NCBI GenBank assembly: GCA_050299555.1
Contig: JBNKWA010000058.1
Coordinates: 1 to 51,263, forward strand
DNA: 51,263 nucleotides
Direction of reading: 5' to 3'
Source of the DNA: JBNKWA01 sp050299555
GTDB lineage: Bacteria > Pseudomonadota > Alphaproteobacteria > Rhodobacterales > Rhodobacteraceae
How positions within the stretch are numbered: position 1 is the first letter of the stretch; each line of letters starts with the position of its first letter. A program made the translations under genes and the position numbers. Shown here in pieces: positions 33,062 to 41,894 of the stretch. The notes under the pieces are model-generated. The model searched no databases. It saw nothing but the letters and a program-made list of their open reading frames with translations, and was not told the DNA's origin.

Positions 33062-34687
33062 ATGCACAACCTCATGCAGGACTGGCCGCTCAGGATCGGA
33101 CGGATCCTCGACCACGCCGCCCGCTATCATCCCCACCGCCGGATCACCGGCCGCAGCGCCGAGGGGAGGATCGAGACCACCGACTGGGCCGGCATCCGCA
33201 CCGGCGCACTGAAGGTCACCCAGGCGGTGCGGCGCATGGGGCTCGGCCGCGGCGACGTCATCGGGGTGATGGCCTGGAACACCGCCCGCCACCTCGAGGT
33301 CTGGTACGGCGTGCCCGGCGCCGGCGCGGCGCTGCACACGCTGAACCCGCGGCTTTTCGCCGACCAGCTCGTCTACATCATCAACCATGCCGGCGACCGG
33401 GCGCTTCTGGTCGATCCCGACCTGTTGCCGGCGATCGCGGCGATCCGCGACAAGCTGACCACGGTCAGGGACATCATCGTGATGACGGGCGCCGCCCACA
33501 TGCCGGAAAACGCCCCGGCCGGTGCCATCGCCTATGCCGACTGGGTGGGCGCCGAGGACGGCGACACCGACTGGACCCCGGGCGACGAGCGCGACGCCTG
33601 CGGCATCTGCTACACCTCCGGCACCACCGGCAATCCCAAGGGCGTGGTCTATACCCATCGCTCCAACGTGCTGCACGCGCTTGTCGCGCAGGGCGCCGAC
33701 ATGCTGGGCCTGTCGAGTACCGACAGCATCATGCCGGTAGTGCCGTTCTTTCACGCCAACGGCTGGGCCACCGCCTATACGGCGCCACTGGTGGGCGCCT
33801 CGATGGTGCTGCCCGGGCGCGACATGACTCCGGCCGGGCTCTACGAGATGCTCGAGATGGGCGTCACCTGCACCGCCGCCGTGCCCACGGTCTGGCTGAT
33901 GCTGCTGCAGTACCTCGACGCCGGGAACCGGACGTTCTCGACGCTCGAGCGGGTGGTGATCGGCGGCGCCTCGTGCCCGCGGGCGGTGATCGAGGCGTTC
34001 CAGAACCGCTACGGCGTCAGGGTGCTGCACGCCTGGGGCATGACCGAGATGTCGCCGCTGGGCACCGTGTGCAGCTTCAAGCCCGAGGTGGCGGCGCTGC
34101 CCGATGCCGAGCGCCTGACGGTACAGGAAACCGTCGGCCACCCGCCATTCAGCATCGAGCTGAGGATCACCGACGACACCGGCCACGACCTGCCATGGGA
34201 CAGCGCGACCCAGGGCCGGCTCTGGGCGCGGGGTCCGGCGGTGGTGCAGCGCTACCTCAAGGCGGATCACGATGCCGCCGGGCCGGAAGGCTGGTTCGAC
34301 ACCGGCGACATGGCGACGATGGATGCCAATGGCTACGTGCGGATCACCGACCGTTCCAAGGACGTGATCAAGTCCGGTGGCGAATGGATCTCGTCCATCG
34401 CGCTGGAGAACGCCGCCGTCGGCCACCCCGACGTCGCCGAGGCGGCGGCGGTGGGCATCCCGGACGAGAAATGGGGCGAACGCCCGGTGCTGGTCGTGGT
34501 CCGAAAGCCCGAGCGCGATCCGGCCAAGGACGACATCCTCGGCCTGATCGGCAAAAGCTTCGCCAAATGGCAGGTGCCGGACGACGTCATCTTCGTTGAC
34601 GAGATCCCGCACACCGCCACCGGCAAGATATCCAAGCTCAGGCTGCGCCAGATCCTCACCGATCAGGGCTACAGCTTGCCGGGATAA
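33062..34687 (+). CDS. Acyl-CoA ligase, AMP-forming (DmdB-like family)
   Basis: A 541-residue adenylate-forming ligase. P-loop-like motif CYTSGTTGNPKGVVYTH (about 183-199), HAWGMTEMSPLG (about 324), GWFDTGDMA (about 413), RSKDVIKSGGEWIS (hinge, about 431) and the adenylation Lys in TATGKISKL (about 521) are all intact. It activates a fatty or short-chain carboxylic acid for the nearby beta-oxidation enzymes. Length and N-terminus (LRIGRILDHAARYHP) resemble the family that includes medium-chain ligases and DmdB (methylmercaptopropionate). No known specificity residue was checked. A convergent sulfotransferase separates it from the FadB-like gene. Confidence 0.92.
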   Translation: MHNLMQDWPLRIGRILDHAARYHPHRRITGRSAEGRIETTDWAGIRTGALKVTQAVRRMGLGRGDVIGVMAWNTARHLEVWYGVPGAGAALHTLNPRLFADQLVYIINHAGDRALLVDPDLLPAIAAIRDKLTTVRDIIVMTGAAHMPENAPAGAIAYADWVGAEDGDTDWTPGDERDACGICYTSGTTGNPKGVVYTHRSNVLHALVAQGADMLGLSSTDSIMPVVPFFHANGWATAYTAPLVGASMVLPGRDMTPAGLYEMLEMGVTCTAAVPTVWLMLLQYLDAGNRTFSTLERVVIGGASCPRAVIEAFQNRYGVRVLHAWGMTEMSPLGTVCSFKPEVAALPDAERLTVQETVGHPPFSIELRITDDTGHDLPWDSATQGRLWARGPAVVQRYLKADHDAAGPEGWFDTGDMATMDANGYVRITDRSKDVIKSGGEWISSIALENAAVGHPDVAEAAAVGIPDEKWGERPVLVVVRKPERDPAKDDILGLIGKSFAKWQVPDDVIFVDEIPHTATGKISKLRLRQILTDQGYSLPG

Positions 34688-34725
34688 CCGGCTAGACCGA
34701 CGCCGAACGGGCCACAAGGGGGACG

Positions 34726-35742
34726 ATGGCAACGGCGCTGGACAAGTATGTCAGGCTCGAGGCCGAGGCGGAATGGCGCGGCGCGCCGGAGGCTGCCTGG
34801 CAGCCGGTCTACGTCTCCTTCGGCAAGGCATCGCTGGTGATCGCCGATTTCGACGACCGGCCGCTGGCGCACTGGTCGCTTGCCGCCACCGACGAGTGTG
34901 CCCGCGATGGCGCCAGGGTGGTGTTTTCGGCCGACCCGGCGATGGCCGAGGCGCTGGCGGTCAGCGACCCCGCCATGATCGAGGCCATCGCCGCCGTTAC
35001 CGCCGATGCGCGCGGGCTGCCGCAGCGCCCGCCCAGGCGCCCGCCGCTGGGGCGCATCGCGCTGGGGCTCGCTCTCGTGGCGCTCATCGTGCTCGCGGCG
35101 GTGCGCGGCCCCGATGCCCTCCGCCGGCTGGCGGTGGCCTCGCTGGCGACGGAACGGGCCGAACTGATGGATGCCGACATCCTTGCCCACCTGCCGCAGG
35201 CGCCCTGCGACCGGCCCGATGCTGCCGCCGCGCTCGACCGCCTCGCCGCGGCCCTGCCGGCACCGCCGCGGGTTGCCGTGGCACCCCTGCCCGGACATGG
35301 CGTCGCCCGCCTGCCCGGCGGCCGGGTGCTGATCGACCCCGAGCGGCTGACCGCGCCCAGCGCCTCGCAATCGGCGGTGCTGGGCTGGATCGCCCTCGGC
35401 CAGGCGCTCGGGCCCGGCGGCAGCCCGCTGGCCGTGCACATGGACGAGGCGCCGCTCAACCGCAGCATGCGGCTGCTCCGCACTGGCCAGCTCAGCCCCG
35501 CCGCCGGACGCCGCATGGCCGCCATCGTCGCCAGCCAGCAACCCGAGATCGGCGCCGCCACCGTGGCCCGCGCGGTCCAGGCGCTGGAACAGGCCGGAAT
35601 CTCGCCGGTGCCGTTCCTTGCCGACCTCACCTCGGTGCATCCCGGCATTGCCGCCAGCCCCAGCGGCGCCGGCCAGGTCAGGCCGGTGATCGGCGACCAC
35701 GACTGGGTGACCCTTCAGGGCATCTGCGACTTCTCCGACTGA
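34726..35742 (+). CDS. Single-pass membrane protein, unknown function
   Basis: A 338-residue protein with an N-terminal soluble part (1-95: VYVSFGKASLVIADFDDRPLAHWSL), one membrane helix at about 106-124 (IALGLALVALIVLAAV), and a C-terminal part on the other side. Segments LPGGRVLIDPERL and SAVLGWIALGQAL recall the area around the active-site helix of M48-like membrane peptidases, but no HExxH is present, so any such relation would be to an inactive form. It starts 38 nt after the acyl-CoA ligase and ends before a hairpin. I do not recognise the family with certainty. Confidence 0.7.
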   Translation: MATALDKYVRLEAEAEWRGAPEAAWQPVYVSFGKASLVIADFDDRPLAHWSLAATDECARDGARVVFSADPAMAEALAVSDPAMIEAIAAVTADARGLPQRPPRRPPLGRIALGLALVALIVLAAVRGPDALRRLAVASLATERAELMDADILAHLPQAPCDRPDAAAALDRLAAALPAPPRVAVAPLPGHGVARLPGGRVLIDPERLTAPSASQSAVLGWIALGQALGPGGSPLAVHMDEAPLNRSMRLLRTGQLSPAAGRRMAAIVASQQPEIGAATVARAVQALEQAGISPVPFLADLTSVHPGIAASPSGAGQVRPVIGDHDWVTLQGICDFSD

Positions 35743-35811
35743 AACCGATGCCGCAGGGTGCCTGCGCTATGACGCCGAAACCGCAGCCAAGGCTCACCGG
35801 GTGCAACGCCA

Positions 35812-35858
35812 CGCGCCCGGGCGCGCAAGGGTGGGTGGGCGGGGCGCGTCCGGGCGCG
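35812..35858. terminator. Bidirectional hairpin between convergent genes
   Basis: CGCGCCCGGGCGCGC (35812-35826) pairs with GCGCGTCCGGGCGCG (35844-35858) with one G-U pair in 15. It is between the 34726 membrane protein gene and the convergent lolD. The stem sequence resembles that of the hairpin at 15127-15177. Confidence 0.55.
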
Positions 35859-35893
35859 CTATCGGCACGCCCACTCTCCCGCGCGCCAAGTGG

Positions 35894-36580
35894 TCAGGCG
35901 GCGACCAGCCGGCCATCCTCCAGACGCACGCGGCGGTCCATCCGCGCCGCCAGCTCGGCATTGTGGGTGGCGATCAGCGCCGCCAGCCCGGTCTCGCGGG
36001 CCAGCGCCAGCATGCCCACAAACACCTGATCCGCGGTCGCGGGATCGAGGTTGCCCGTGGGCTCGTCCGCCAGCAGCACCGCCGGCGCGTTAGCCAGCGC
36101 CCGGGCGATGGCCGCCCGCTGCTGCTCACCGCCCGAAAGCTCAGCCGGCCGGTGCCCCAGCCGATGCGCCAACCCCACCGTGGTCAGCAACGCCTCGGCC
36201 CGAGCTGCCGCCTCGCCGGCCCCGCGCCCGGCGGCCCGCTGCGGCAGCGCGACGTTCTCCAGCGCGGTGAACTCGGGCAGGAGGTGGTGGAACTGATAGA
36301 CAAAGCCGATGCTGTCGCGGCGCAGCGCCGTCCGCCGGGCGTCGCCGGCCCGGGTGGCATCCACCCCGCCCACGGTCACGGTGCCGGCATCGGCGGTATC
36401 CAGCAGCCCCGCGACATGCAGCAGCGTCGACTTGCCGGCCCCCGACGGCGCCACCAGCGCCACCAGCTCGCCCGGCGCCAGCACCAGCGAGGCGCCCTTG
36501 AGCACCGCCACCGCGTTCGGCCGCCCCTTGTGGTAGGTCTTCTCGATCCCCTCCAGACGCAGTGCCGCCGCCTCACTCAT
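35894..36580 (-). CDS. lolD: Lipoprotein-releasing ABC ATPase
   Basis: A 228-residue ABC ATPase: Walker A in APSGAGKSTLLH (about 43-54), Q-loop FVYQFHHLLPEFTALENV, signature LSGGEQQRAAIARAL and Walker B VLLADEPTGNLD. FHHLLPEFTALENV with LSGGEQQR is typical of LolD. It powers extraction of outer-membrane lipoproteins from the inner membrane for the LolA carrier. Its start overlaps the permease gene by 8 nt; the permease is translated first. Confidence 0.93.
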   Translation of the reverse strand: MSEAAALRLEGIEKTYHKGRPNAVAVLKGASLVLAPGELVALVAPSGAGKSTLLHVAGLLDTADAGTVTVGGVDATRAGDARRTALRRDSIGFVYQFHHLLPEFTALENVALPQRAAGRGAGEAAARAEALLTTVGLAHRLGHRPAELSGGEQQRAAIARALANAPAVLLADEPTGNLDPATADQVFVGMLALARETGLAALIATHNAELAARMDRRVRLEDGRLVAA

Positions 36581-37868
36581 AACGCAGCGCCTCGACCGGG
36601 TTCATCCGCGCCGCCCGCCGCGCCGGGAAGAGCGTGATGACGAAGGACAGGCCCAGCGACAGGCCCACCGCCTTCAGCACGTCGGCCACCTCCAGCTTGG
36701 CCGGCAGCTTCGACAGGAAGCGCACCGACGGGTCCCAGACACCGCCGCCGAGGATGTAGTTCACGGCATCGAAGATCGGGTCGATATAGATCGCGAAAAG
36801 CGAACCCAGCACCACTCCGATCGCGGTTCCCACCAGGCCGATCGAGGCCCCGCAGATGAAGAACACCCGCAGGATCGACCCCTGGCTCAGCCCCATGGTG
36901 CGCAGGATGCCGATGTCGCGGCCCTTGTTCTTCACCAGCATGATCAGGCCCGAGATGATGTTGAGCGTGGCCACCAGAACCAGCACCGCCATGATGACGA
37001 ACATGATGTTGTCCTCCATCTGCAGCGCCCGCAGGAACCCGCCCGAGGCGTCCTGCCAGGTCCAGGCCAGGCTGTGGGGCCCGCCCGCCTCCAGAAGCGC
37101 CGGGATCAGCCGCGCCACCTCCTCGGGCTCGGCCACCATCACCTCGATCTCGTCGGCGGCGCCCTCGGAGTTGAAGAACGACTGCGCCTCTGCCAGCGGC
37201 ATGTAGATGCGGGTCTTGTCGATGTCGTAGCGGCCGACCTCGAAGATGTAGGTCACCGCATAGGCGTTGACCCGGGGCGCGGCACCGCCCGGGGTCTGCA
37301 CGCCGTCGGGCGAGATCAGCGTCACCGTGTCGCCCACCAGCAGCCCCAGGTCGCGGGCCAGCACCGCGCCGATGGCAACCCCATCGCCATAGTCGGCAAG
37401 GCTGCCCTGGCTGGCCTCGGGATGTGCCACCAGCGGCAGCGTGGCCAGGTCCTCGGCCCGCTCGCCAAAGACCTCGACCCCGGCGTTGCGGCCGTTCGCG
37501 CTGGCCATGACCTGCCCCTTGACCACCGGCGCGGCGCGGATGACGCCCGGTACCGCGCGGATACGCTCGGCCTCGGCATCGAAATCCCACAGCTTGCGGG
37601 TCGGCAGGCCGAACTCGTCCTCGTGGGTGGCGGCATAGACGGTGGCATGGGCATTCGCGCCCAGGATCGTGGCCACGAACTGCTCGCGAAAGCCGGTGCG
37701 CACGGCCAGCACCGCGATCAGCGCAAACACCGCCAGCGCCACGCCGACCAGCGAGATGATCGACATCACGCTGACCCCGCCCTCGGCCCGCCGCGCCTTC
37801 AGATAGCGCCAGGCGATGGCCCATTCGAAGCCCGCGAAGGGCGCGGCGGTCGCTTTCGTCATTGCCAT
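36573..37868 (-). CDS. Lipoprotein-releasing ABC permease (LolC/E, LolF-like)
   Basis: A 431-residue permease with one N-terminal helix (about 33-55), a large periplasmic domain, and three C-terminal helices with the FtsX fold. FEWAIAWRYLKARRAEGGVSVMSIISLVGVALAVFALI is the typical LolC/E opening; ILRTMGLSQGSILRVFFICGASIGLVG and LFPARRAARMNPVEALRYE close it. One permease gene with lolD is the arrangement of many non-enteric Proteobacteria, where a homodimer (LolF) replaces LolC plus LolE. ATG 37868 has GGAG 8 nt upstream. Confidence 0.92.
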   Translation of the reverse strand: MAMTKATAAPFAGFEWAIAWRYLKARRAEGGVSVMSIISLVGVALAVFALIAVLAVRTGFREQFVATILGANAHATVYAATHEDEFGLPTRKLWDFDAEAERIRAVPGVIRAAPVVKGQVMASANGRNAGVEVFGERAEDLATLPLVAHPEASQGSLADYGDGVAIGAVLARDLGLLVGDTVTLISPDGVQTPGGAAPRVNAYAVTYIFEVGRYDIDKTRIYMPLAEAQSFFNSEGAADEIEVMVAEPEEVARLIPALLEAGGPHSLAWTWQDASGGFLRALQMEDNIMFVIMAVLVLVATLNIISGLIMLVKNKGRDIGILRTMGLSQGSILRVFFICGASIGLVGTAIGVVLGSLFAIYIDPIFDAVNYILGGGVWDPSVRFLSKLPAKLEVADVLKAVGLSLGLSFVITLFPARRAARMNPVEALRYE

Positions 37869-38000
37869 TCTGTCGCTCCGGCTCGGCCGCGGCGTCGCGG
37901 TCGGGGCCGAGCCATGCGGCGGAACCACCGCAAGGTCAAGCGCCGGACATCGCCGGCCGCCCAGTCGTCCGTCCCGTCAGCGGCCCGGTCAACGGCCCTG

Positions 38001-38660
38001 TCAGCCGCCGGCGGCCCAGACCAGCCCGCGCCGCAGCATCTCGCGCGCCGGCCCGTGGTCGATGACGTTCCGCTTGTGGCCGAGCGAATTGTAATAGACC
38101 CGCCCCGCGCCATAAAGCTTGGTGAAGGCCACCGGCACCCGCACCGGCCCGTTCGGGGCGTGCGGCCCGTTCACCACCGGAAAGGCGGTATCGGCCAGCA
38201 CGTGCACCGCCGGGTCCACATGCAGGTAATACTGTTCCGACGCCACCGTGAAATCCCCGATCCCCGCCACCAGCGGCGAGTCCGGATCGGCGATGCGCAC
38301 CTGATACTCCACCCCGTCATTGCCGGGATGGGCCACCCATTGCGCGCCGGTCATGAACTGCCAGACCACGTTTTCGCGAAAAGCATCGCACATGCCGCCA
38401 TGGCAGCCGGCCATGCCGGTGCCGGCGGCAACCGCGGCGGCGGCGTTGTCTGCCTGCTCCTTGCCGATGCTGCTCATGGTCCAGACCGGCACGATCACCG
38501 CATAGTGCCGCAGCGCCTCGGCATCGTCGAAGCAGGACAGGCTGTCGGTGAGATCCACCGCCAGCCCCTCGGCCTCGGCCAGCTCGCGGAAAAGGTCGGC
38601 AACCTTGTCGGGTTCGTGCCCGTCCCAGCCACCCCAGGTGATCAGTACCTTGCCGTCCAT
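38001..38660 (-). CDS. ThuA-domain protein
   Basis: A 219-residue ThuA-like protein (glutamine-amidotransferase-like fold). MDGKVLITWGGWDGHEP is the N-terminal strand and loop; GTGMAGCHGGMCDAF holds the position where the amidotransferase nucleophile would sit; FTKLYGAGRVYYNSLGHKRNV and HGPAREMLRRGLVWA end the domain. ThuA proteins take part in disaccharide/sugar catabolism (trehalose, 3-keto sugars) and some are isomerases. It follows an EamA transporter gene by 15 nt, which suggests linked uptake, substrate unknown. Confidence 0.88.
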   Translation of the reverse strand: MDGKVLITWGGWDGHEPDKVADLFRELAEAEGLAVDLTDSLSCFDDAEALRHYAVIVPVWTMSSIGKEQADNAAAAVAAGTGMAGCHGGMCDAFRENVVWQFMTGAQWVAHPGNDGVEYQVRIADPDSPLVAGIGDFTVASEQYYLHVDPAVHVLADTAFPVVNGPHAPNGPVRVPVAFTKLYGAGRVYYNSLGHKRNVIDHGPAREMLRRGLVWAAGG

Positions 38661-38675
38661 GCGCCTTCTCCCTCT

Positions 38676-39581
38676 TCAGCCCGCCGTGCCCAGCAGCAGG
38701 ACCACGATCCCTGCCGCCACCAGCACGATGCCGGCGATTTCCGTTCCGGTGCTTCGCTCGCGAAAGTAGAACGTCGAGGCAAGGAAGGTGAAGATCAGTT
38801 CCACCTGCCCAAGCGCCTTGACATAGGCCGCGTTTTCCAGCGCGAAGGCGGCAAACCAGCAAAAGCTGCCGGCGGCCGACAGCGCCCCCACCGGCCCGGC
38901 CATGCGCCAGGCGCCCAGCGCCCGGGTCACCTGGCCCGGCTCACGCCAGCAAAGCCACAGGGTCATCGCCAGCATCTGGAAGGCGGTGACAAAGGCCAGC
39001 GTCACGCCGGCGCGATAGACGAAATCGCCACCGGGCAGCGCCAGCGCCGCGCCGCGATAGCCGATCGAGGCCACGGCGAAGATCGCGCCCGAGGCCAGCC
39101 CGGTCAGCGCCGCCGGCGAGGTCAGCCCGGCCAGAAGCGCCCGCTGCCCGGGTGGCCGCGACAGCAGGACCACGCCGCCCACGGTGATCAGGATCGCCAG
39201 CGCCGCCAGCGGCCCCACCAGCTCGCCCAGGACCAGCGCCGACAGCACCGCCGTCATCACCGTCTCGGTCTTCGAGAAGGTCACCCCGACGGCAAAGTTG
39301 CGCATCCCGAACAGCCGCACCAGCAGCGCCGTGGCCAGGATCTGGCCGATCCCGCCGGCCACCGCGAAGGCAAGGAACCGCGCCGACAGCGCCGGCACCG
39401 CCTGCCCGGTCGCCGCCAGCAGCAGCGCCGCCCCGACCAGCGCCAGCGGCGCACCGTAAAGGAACCGCGCATAGGTGACACCCAGCGTCGAAAGCTGCCC
39501 CTTGAGCTGCTTTTGAAGCATGAACCGACCGTTCTGCAGGAACGCCGCTGCAACCGTCAGCAGCACCCAGGTCTCCATCAC
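38676..39581 (-). CDS. EamA-family transporter
   Basis: A 301-residue membrane protein with about ten helices. It opens with METWVLLTVAAAFLQNGRFMLQKQLKG, which is not the usual start of two-EamA exporters and resembles the group that transports sugars or amino acids; GVTFSKTETVMTAVLSALVLGELV is the conserved fourth-fifth helix segment. It is the first gene of a two-gene operon with ThuA (15-nt gap). A role in taking up the ThuA substrate is inferred. ATG 39581 (MMETW) or the next Met is the start. Confidence 0.82.
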   Translation of the reverse strand: MMETWVLLTVAAAFLQNGRFMLQKQLKGQLSTLGVTYARFLYGAPLALVGAALLLAATGQAVPALSARFLAFAVAGGIGQILATALLVRLFGMRNFAVGVTFSKTETVMTAVLSALVLGELVGPLAALAILITVGGVVLLSRPPGQRALLAGLTSPAALTGLASGAIFAVASIGYRGAALALPGGDFVYRAGVTLAFVTAFQMLAMTLWLCWREPGQVTRALGAWRMAGPVGALSAAGSFCWFAAFALENAAYVKALGQVELIFTFLASTFYFRERSTGTEIAGIVLVAAGIVVLLLGTAG

Positions 39582-39664
39582 GCCCCTCTCCCGGATGCCC
39601 GCACAGCCTGCCCCAGCGGTTAGACCTTCGGCAGGGGCTTGCGCAAGCCGGGGCGGACCTGTTT

Positions 39665-40171
39665 ATGGCCTTGGCCATGCCCAAGGCCGCCAAGAAACGC
39701 CCCATCGACCGCCGCGTGCTCCGCGACACCCGGGCGCGCGCGGTGCGGCTGCAGGTCGGCGCGCTCTGCTACCGGCAGAGCAAGGACGGCAAGCTGCGCG
39801 TGCTCCTGGTCACCTCGCGTGAGACGCGGCGCTGGATCGTCCCCAAGGGCTGGCCGATGAAAAAGCTGCCGGCGGCCGAGGCGGCGGCCGTCGAAGCCTG
39901 GGAAGAGGCCGGCGTGCGCGGCACCATGAGGCGACCGGCGATCGGCTTTTACCGCTACGTCAAGGATCTCGGCAAAGGCCGCGCGGTGCGCTGCACGGTG
40001 CAGACCTTCCTGATGCAGGTCCGCACCCAGGAACGGCGCTTCCCCGAGGCGCGGGAGCGCAAGGTCAAGTGGTTCTCGCCCCGGCAGGCGGCCAAGCGGG
40101 TTCAGGAACCGGGGCTTCGAAAGATGATCCTCGACTTCGCCGAGGCTCAGAAACGGGCCGGATCGGCATAG
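39665..40171 (+). CDS. NUDIX hydrolase
   Basis: A 168-residue NUDIX protein. WIVPKGWPMKKLPAAEAAAVEAWEEAGVRG is the NUDIX box in outline: the final EA-x-EEAGV with the metal-binding Glu pair is intact. Nearby RAVRCTVQTFLMQV and a basic tail (ERKVKWFSPRQAAKRV) match small diadenosine/diphosphoinositol polyphosphate hydrolases (DIPP group). The N-terminus is rich in Lys/Arg. ATG 39665 or ATG 39677 can start it; neither has a clear ribosome-binding site. It is convergent with the PhnD-like gene, overlapping it by 25 bp. Confidence 0.88.
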   Translation: MALAMPKAAKKRPIDRRVLRDTRARAVRLQVGALCYRQSKDGKLRVLLVTSRETRRWIVPKGWPMKKLPAAEAAAVEAWEEAGVRGTMRRPAIGFYRYVKDLGKGRAVRCTVQTFLMQVRTQERRFPEARERKVKWFSPRQAAKRVQEPGLRKMILDFAEAQKRAGSA

Positions 40172-40881
40172 TCGGCATCGCCGAAACGCACAAAGCCGCG
40201 GATGCCGAGCGGCCGCAGCACCCGTGTCGGGGCGCGCGCCACGGCAAAGGCCACCGCATCGGCGACCGCCGCCGCCTGCCGCCGCTCGGCTGTCACCAGC
40301 GGCAGGCCCGGCGTCGGCCGGGTGCGGGCGATCTCGCGCAGGGCCCGGGCGGGCGGCTCGCGGCGCAGGATCTCCCAGCTTTGCGCGTCGATGGCGGCCA
40401 CGTCGGCCCGCCCCTCGGCCAGCGCCCGGATCGAGCCGAGATGCGCGCCGGTCAGCACCGGTGCCTCGGGCGCCTCGCCAAGCCAGTCGGCCAGCGCCGC
40501 GTGACCCGACTGCGAATCGAGCGCGTTGACGGCCGCCCGCGCGTCCTCCAGTTCGGCCGCGGCCCTGGCCCTGCTGGCCTTCGGCACCACGATGACCGAG
40601 TTGTAGTACCCCGGCGGGCAGCCCTTCAGACCGAAGTCGAAAGCGCCGATCACGGTCAGGAAGTCGCGCAGGCCCCGCCGCCACGGCAGGCTGCAGGTCT
40701 GGCCGAGGATCAGCGCCGGATCGCGCCACATCACCGCCGGCGGCCGGTCCCAGGTCAGCCCGGCGGGGGCGCGGAAACCCGCCTCCACCAGCCGCGCGCG
40801 CATCTCCTGCCACAGCCCGTCCCAGGACGGGCGCAACGCCGGAAAATCGTACATTGGCAGCGCCGCCTTCAGCCCGCTCAT
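40147..40881 (-). CDS. PhnD-like substrate-binding protein without signal peptide
   Basis: A 244-residue protein of the PhnD/phosphate-phosphonate substrate-binding type: ALPMYDFPALRPSWDGLW at the start, LILGQTCSLPWRRGLRDFLTVIGAF, GYYNSVIVVPKAS, SQSGHAALADWLGEA, and ADVAAIDAQSWEIL. No signal peptide or lipobox precedes the domain, so it should be cytosolic, unlike classical PhnD. Its start overlaps the fatty acid desaturase stop by 4 nt (ATGA), so the two are coupled. No ABC permease or ATPase is next to it. Confidence 0.83.
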   Translation of the reverse strand: MSGLKAALPMYDFPALRPSWDGLWQEMRARLVEAGFRAPAGLTWDRPPAVMWRDPALILGQTCSLPWRRGLRDFLTVIGAFDFGLKGCPPGYYNSVIVVPKASRARAAAELEDARAAVNALDSQSGHAALADWLGEAPEAPVLTGAHLGSIRALAEGRADVAAIDAQSWEILRREPPARALREIARTRPTPGLPLVTAERRQAAAVADAVAFAVARAPTRVLRPLGIRGFVRFGDADYADPARF

Positions 40882-41795
40882 CGCTGGCGGCGTTCCCGCG
40901 GATAATGCGGATGCGGCAGCGGCTCCTTGGCCTGCAGCAGATAGCGGGCGAAGATGTCGCGATAGCTGCGGTAGTAATAGCCCCGGTTGCGCCGCAGATA
41001 GTGCTCGCGCCGCGAAGCGAACAGCCCCGGCAGGTCGTACCAGGCGACCCTTGGGTGGGCATGGTGCACGGCATGGTAGTTGTTGTTGAGAAACAGCAGC
41101 GCCAGCGGCCCGCGATCCTCGACGATCACCGAGCGGCCCGAGGCCAGCTCGTGCGCCTGATGCTCCAGATAGGTGCGGATCTTCAGCAGCGACATGCCCA
41201 GATAGGCCGCCACCAGATAGGCCCAGAGCGGCAGGCTGCCATAGGCCAGCACGAAGGCGACGACCAGTGCCACCGAGGCGCCATGCAGCAGCCAGTCGAT
41301 CATCACCGGGGTCGACCCGGCCCGGATCAGCTGCCACTCGGTGCGCATGAACGCGAACTGGCCCAGCGCCGGGCCCACCAGCATCCGCCCCAGAAGCGTG
41401 TTGTTGAAGCCCAGCAGGCGGCGGAACCAGCCGCGCATGTGGACGACATGCTCGGGATCCCAGTAACAGCTTTCCGGATCGTCGTACGGGTCGGTCAGGT
41501 TGGCGTCCTTGTGGTGCGCCAGATGCAGGTCGCGAAAGCGGCCATAGGGCACCGCCAGGCCAATCGCCGGAAACACCAGCGCCGCCGCCAGCCCCGGATC
41601 GGGCAGCGGATGGCCGTGGATCGTCTCGTGCTGAAGTGACGAGTGCTGGGCGATCACCAGCGCCAGAACCGGGATCGCCAGCCAGGGCGTCAGGGCGCTG
41701 GCGTAAACGACGATCGCGACCCAGAGGACATAGACGACGGCGAGAAGAGCGAGGGTCGGCCACTCGATACCGTACACGCGGGACGCGCTGCGCAT
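40878..41795 (-). CDS. Fatty acid desaturase
   Basis: A 305-residue integral membrane desaturase/hydroxylase with about four helices and three His boxes: QHETIHGHPL, LHLAHHKDAN and NYHAVHHAHPRV. These bind two irons and act on a C-H bond of an acyl chain or carotenoid-like lipid. The substrate and position are not set by the sequence. It leads the two-gene operon with the PhnD-like gene. The 99 bp upstream include a 6-bp hairpin GGCGGC / GCCGCC (41819-41839) in the presumed leader, which may be incidental. Start ATG 41795. Confidence 0.88.
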   Translation of the reverse strand: MRSASRVYGIEWPTLALLAVVYVLWVAIVVYASALTPWLAIPVLALVIAQHSSLQHETIHGHPLPDPGLAAALVFPAIGLAVPYGRFRDLHLAHHKDANLTDPYDDPESCYWDPEHVVHMRGWFRRLLGFNNTLLGRMLVGPALGQFAFMRTEWQLIRAGSTPVMIDWLLHGASVALVVAFVLAYGSLPLWAYLVAAYLGMSLLKIRTYLEHQAHELASGRSVIVEDRGPLALLFLNNNYHAVHHAHPRVAWYDLPGLFASRREHYLRRNRGYYYRSYRDIFARYLLQAKEPLPHPHYPRERRQR

Positions 41796-41894
41796 TGCTT
41801 CCTTTACTGTAGCGAATTGGCGGCCGAAAAATTGCCGCCTGTCACGAAAGCGTTACCCGATCTTTCGCCGCAAGTCCATGCGCATGCACGCGCC

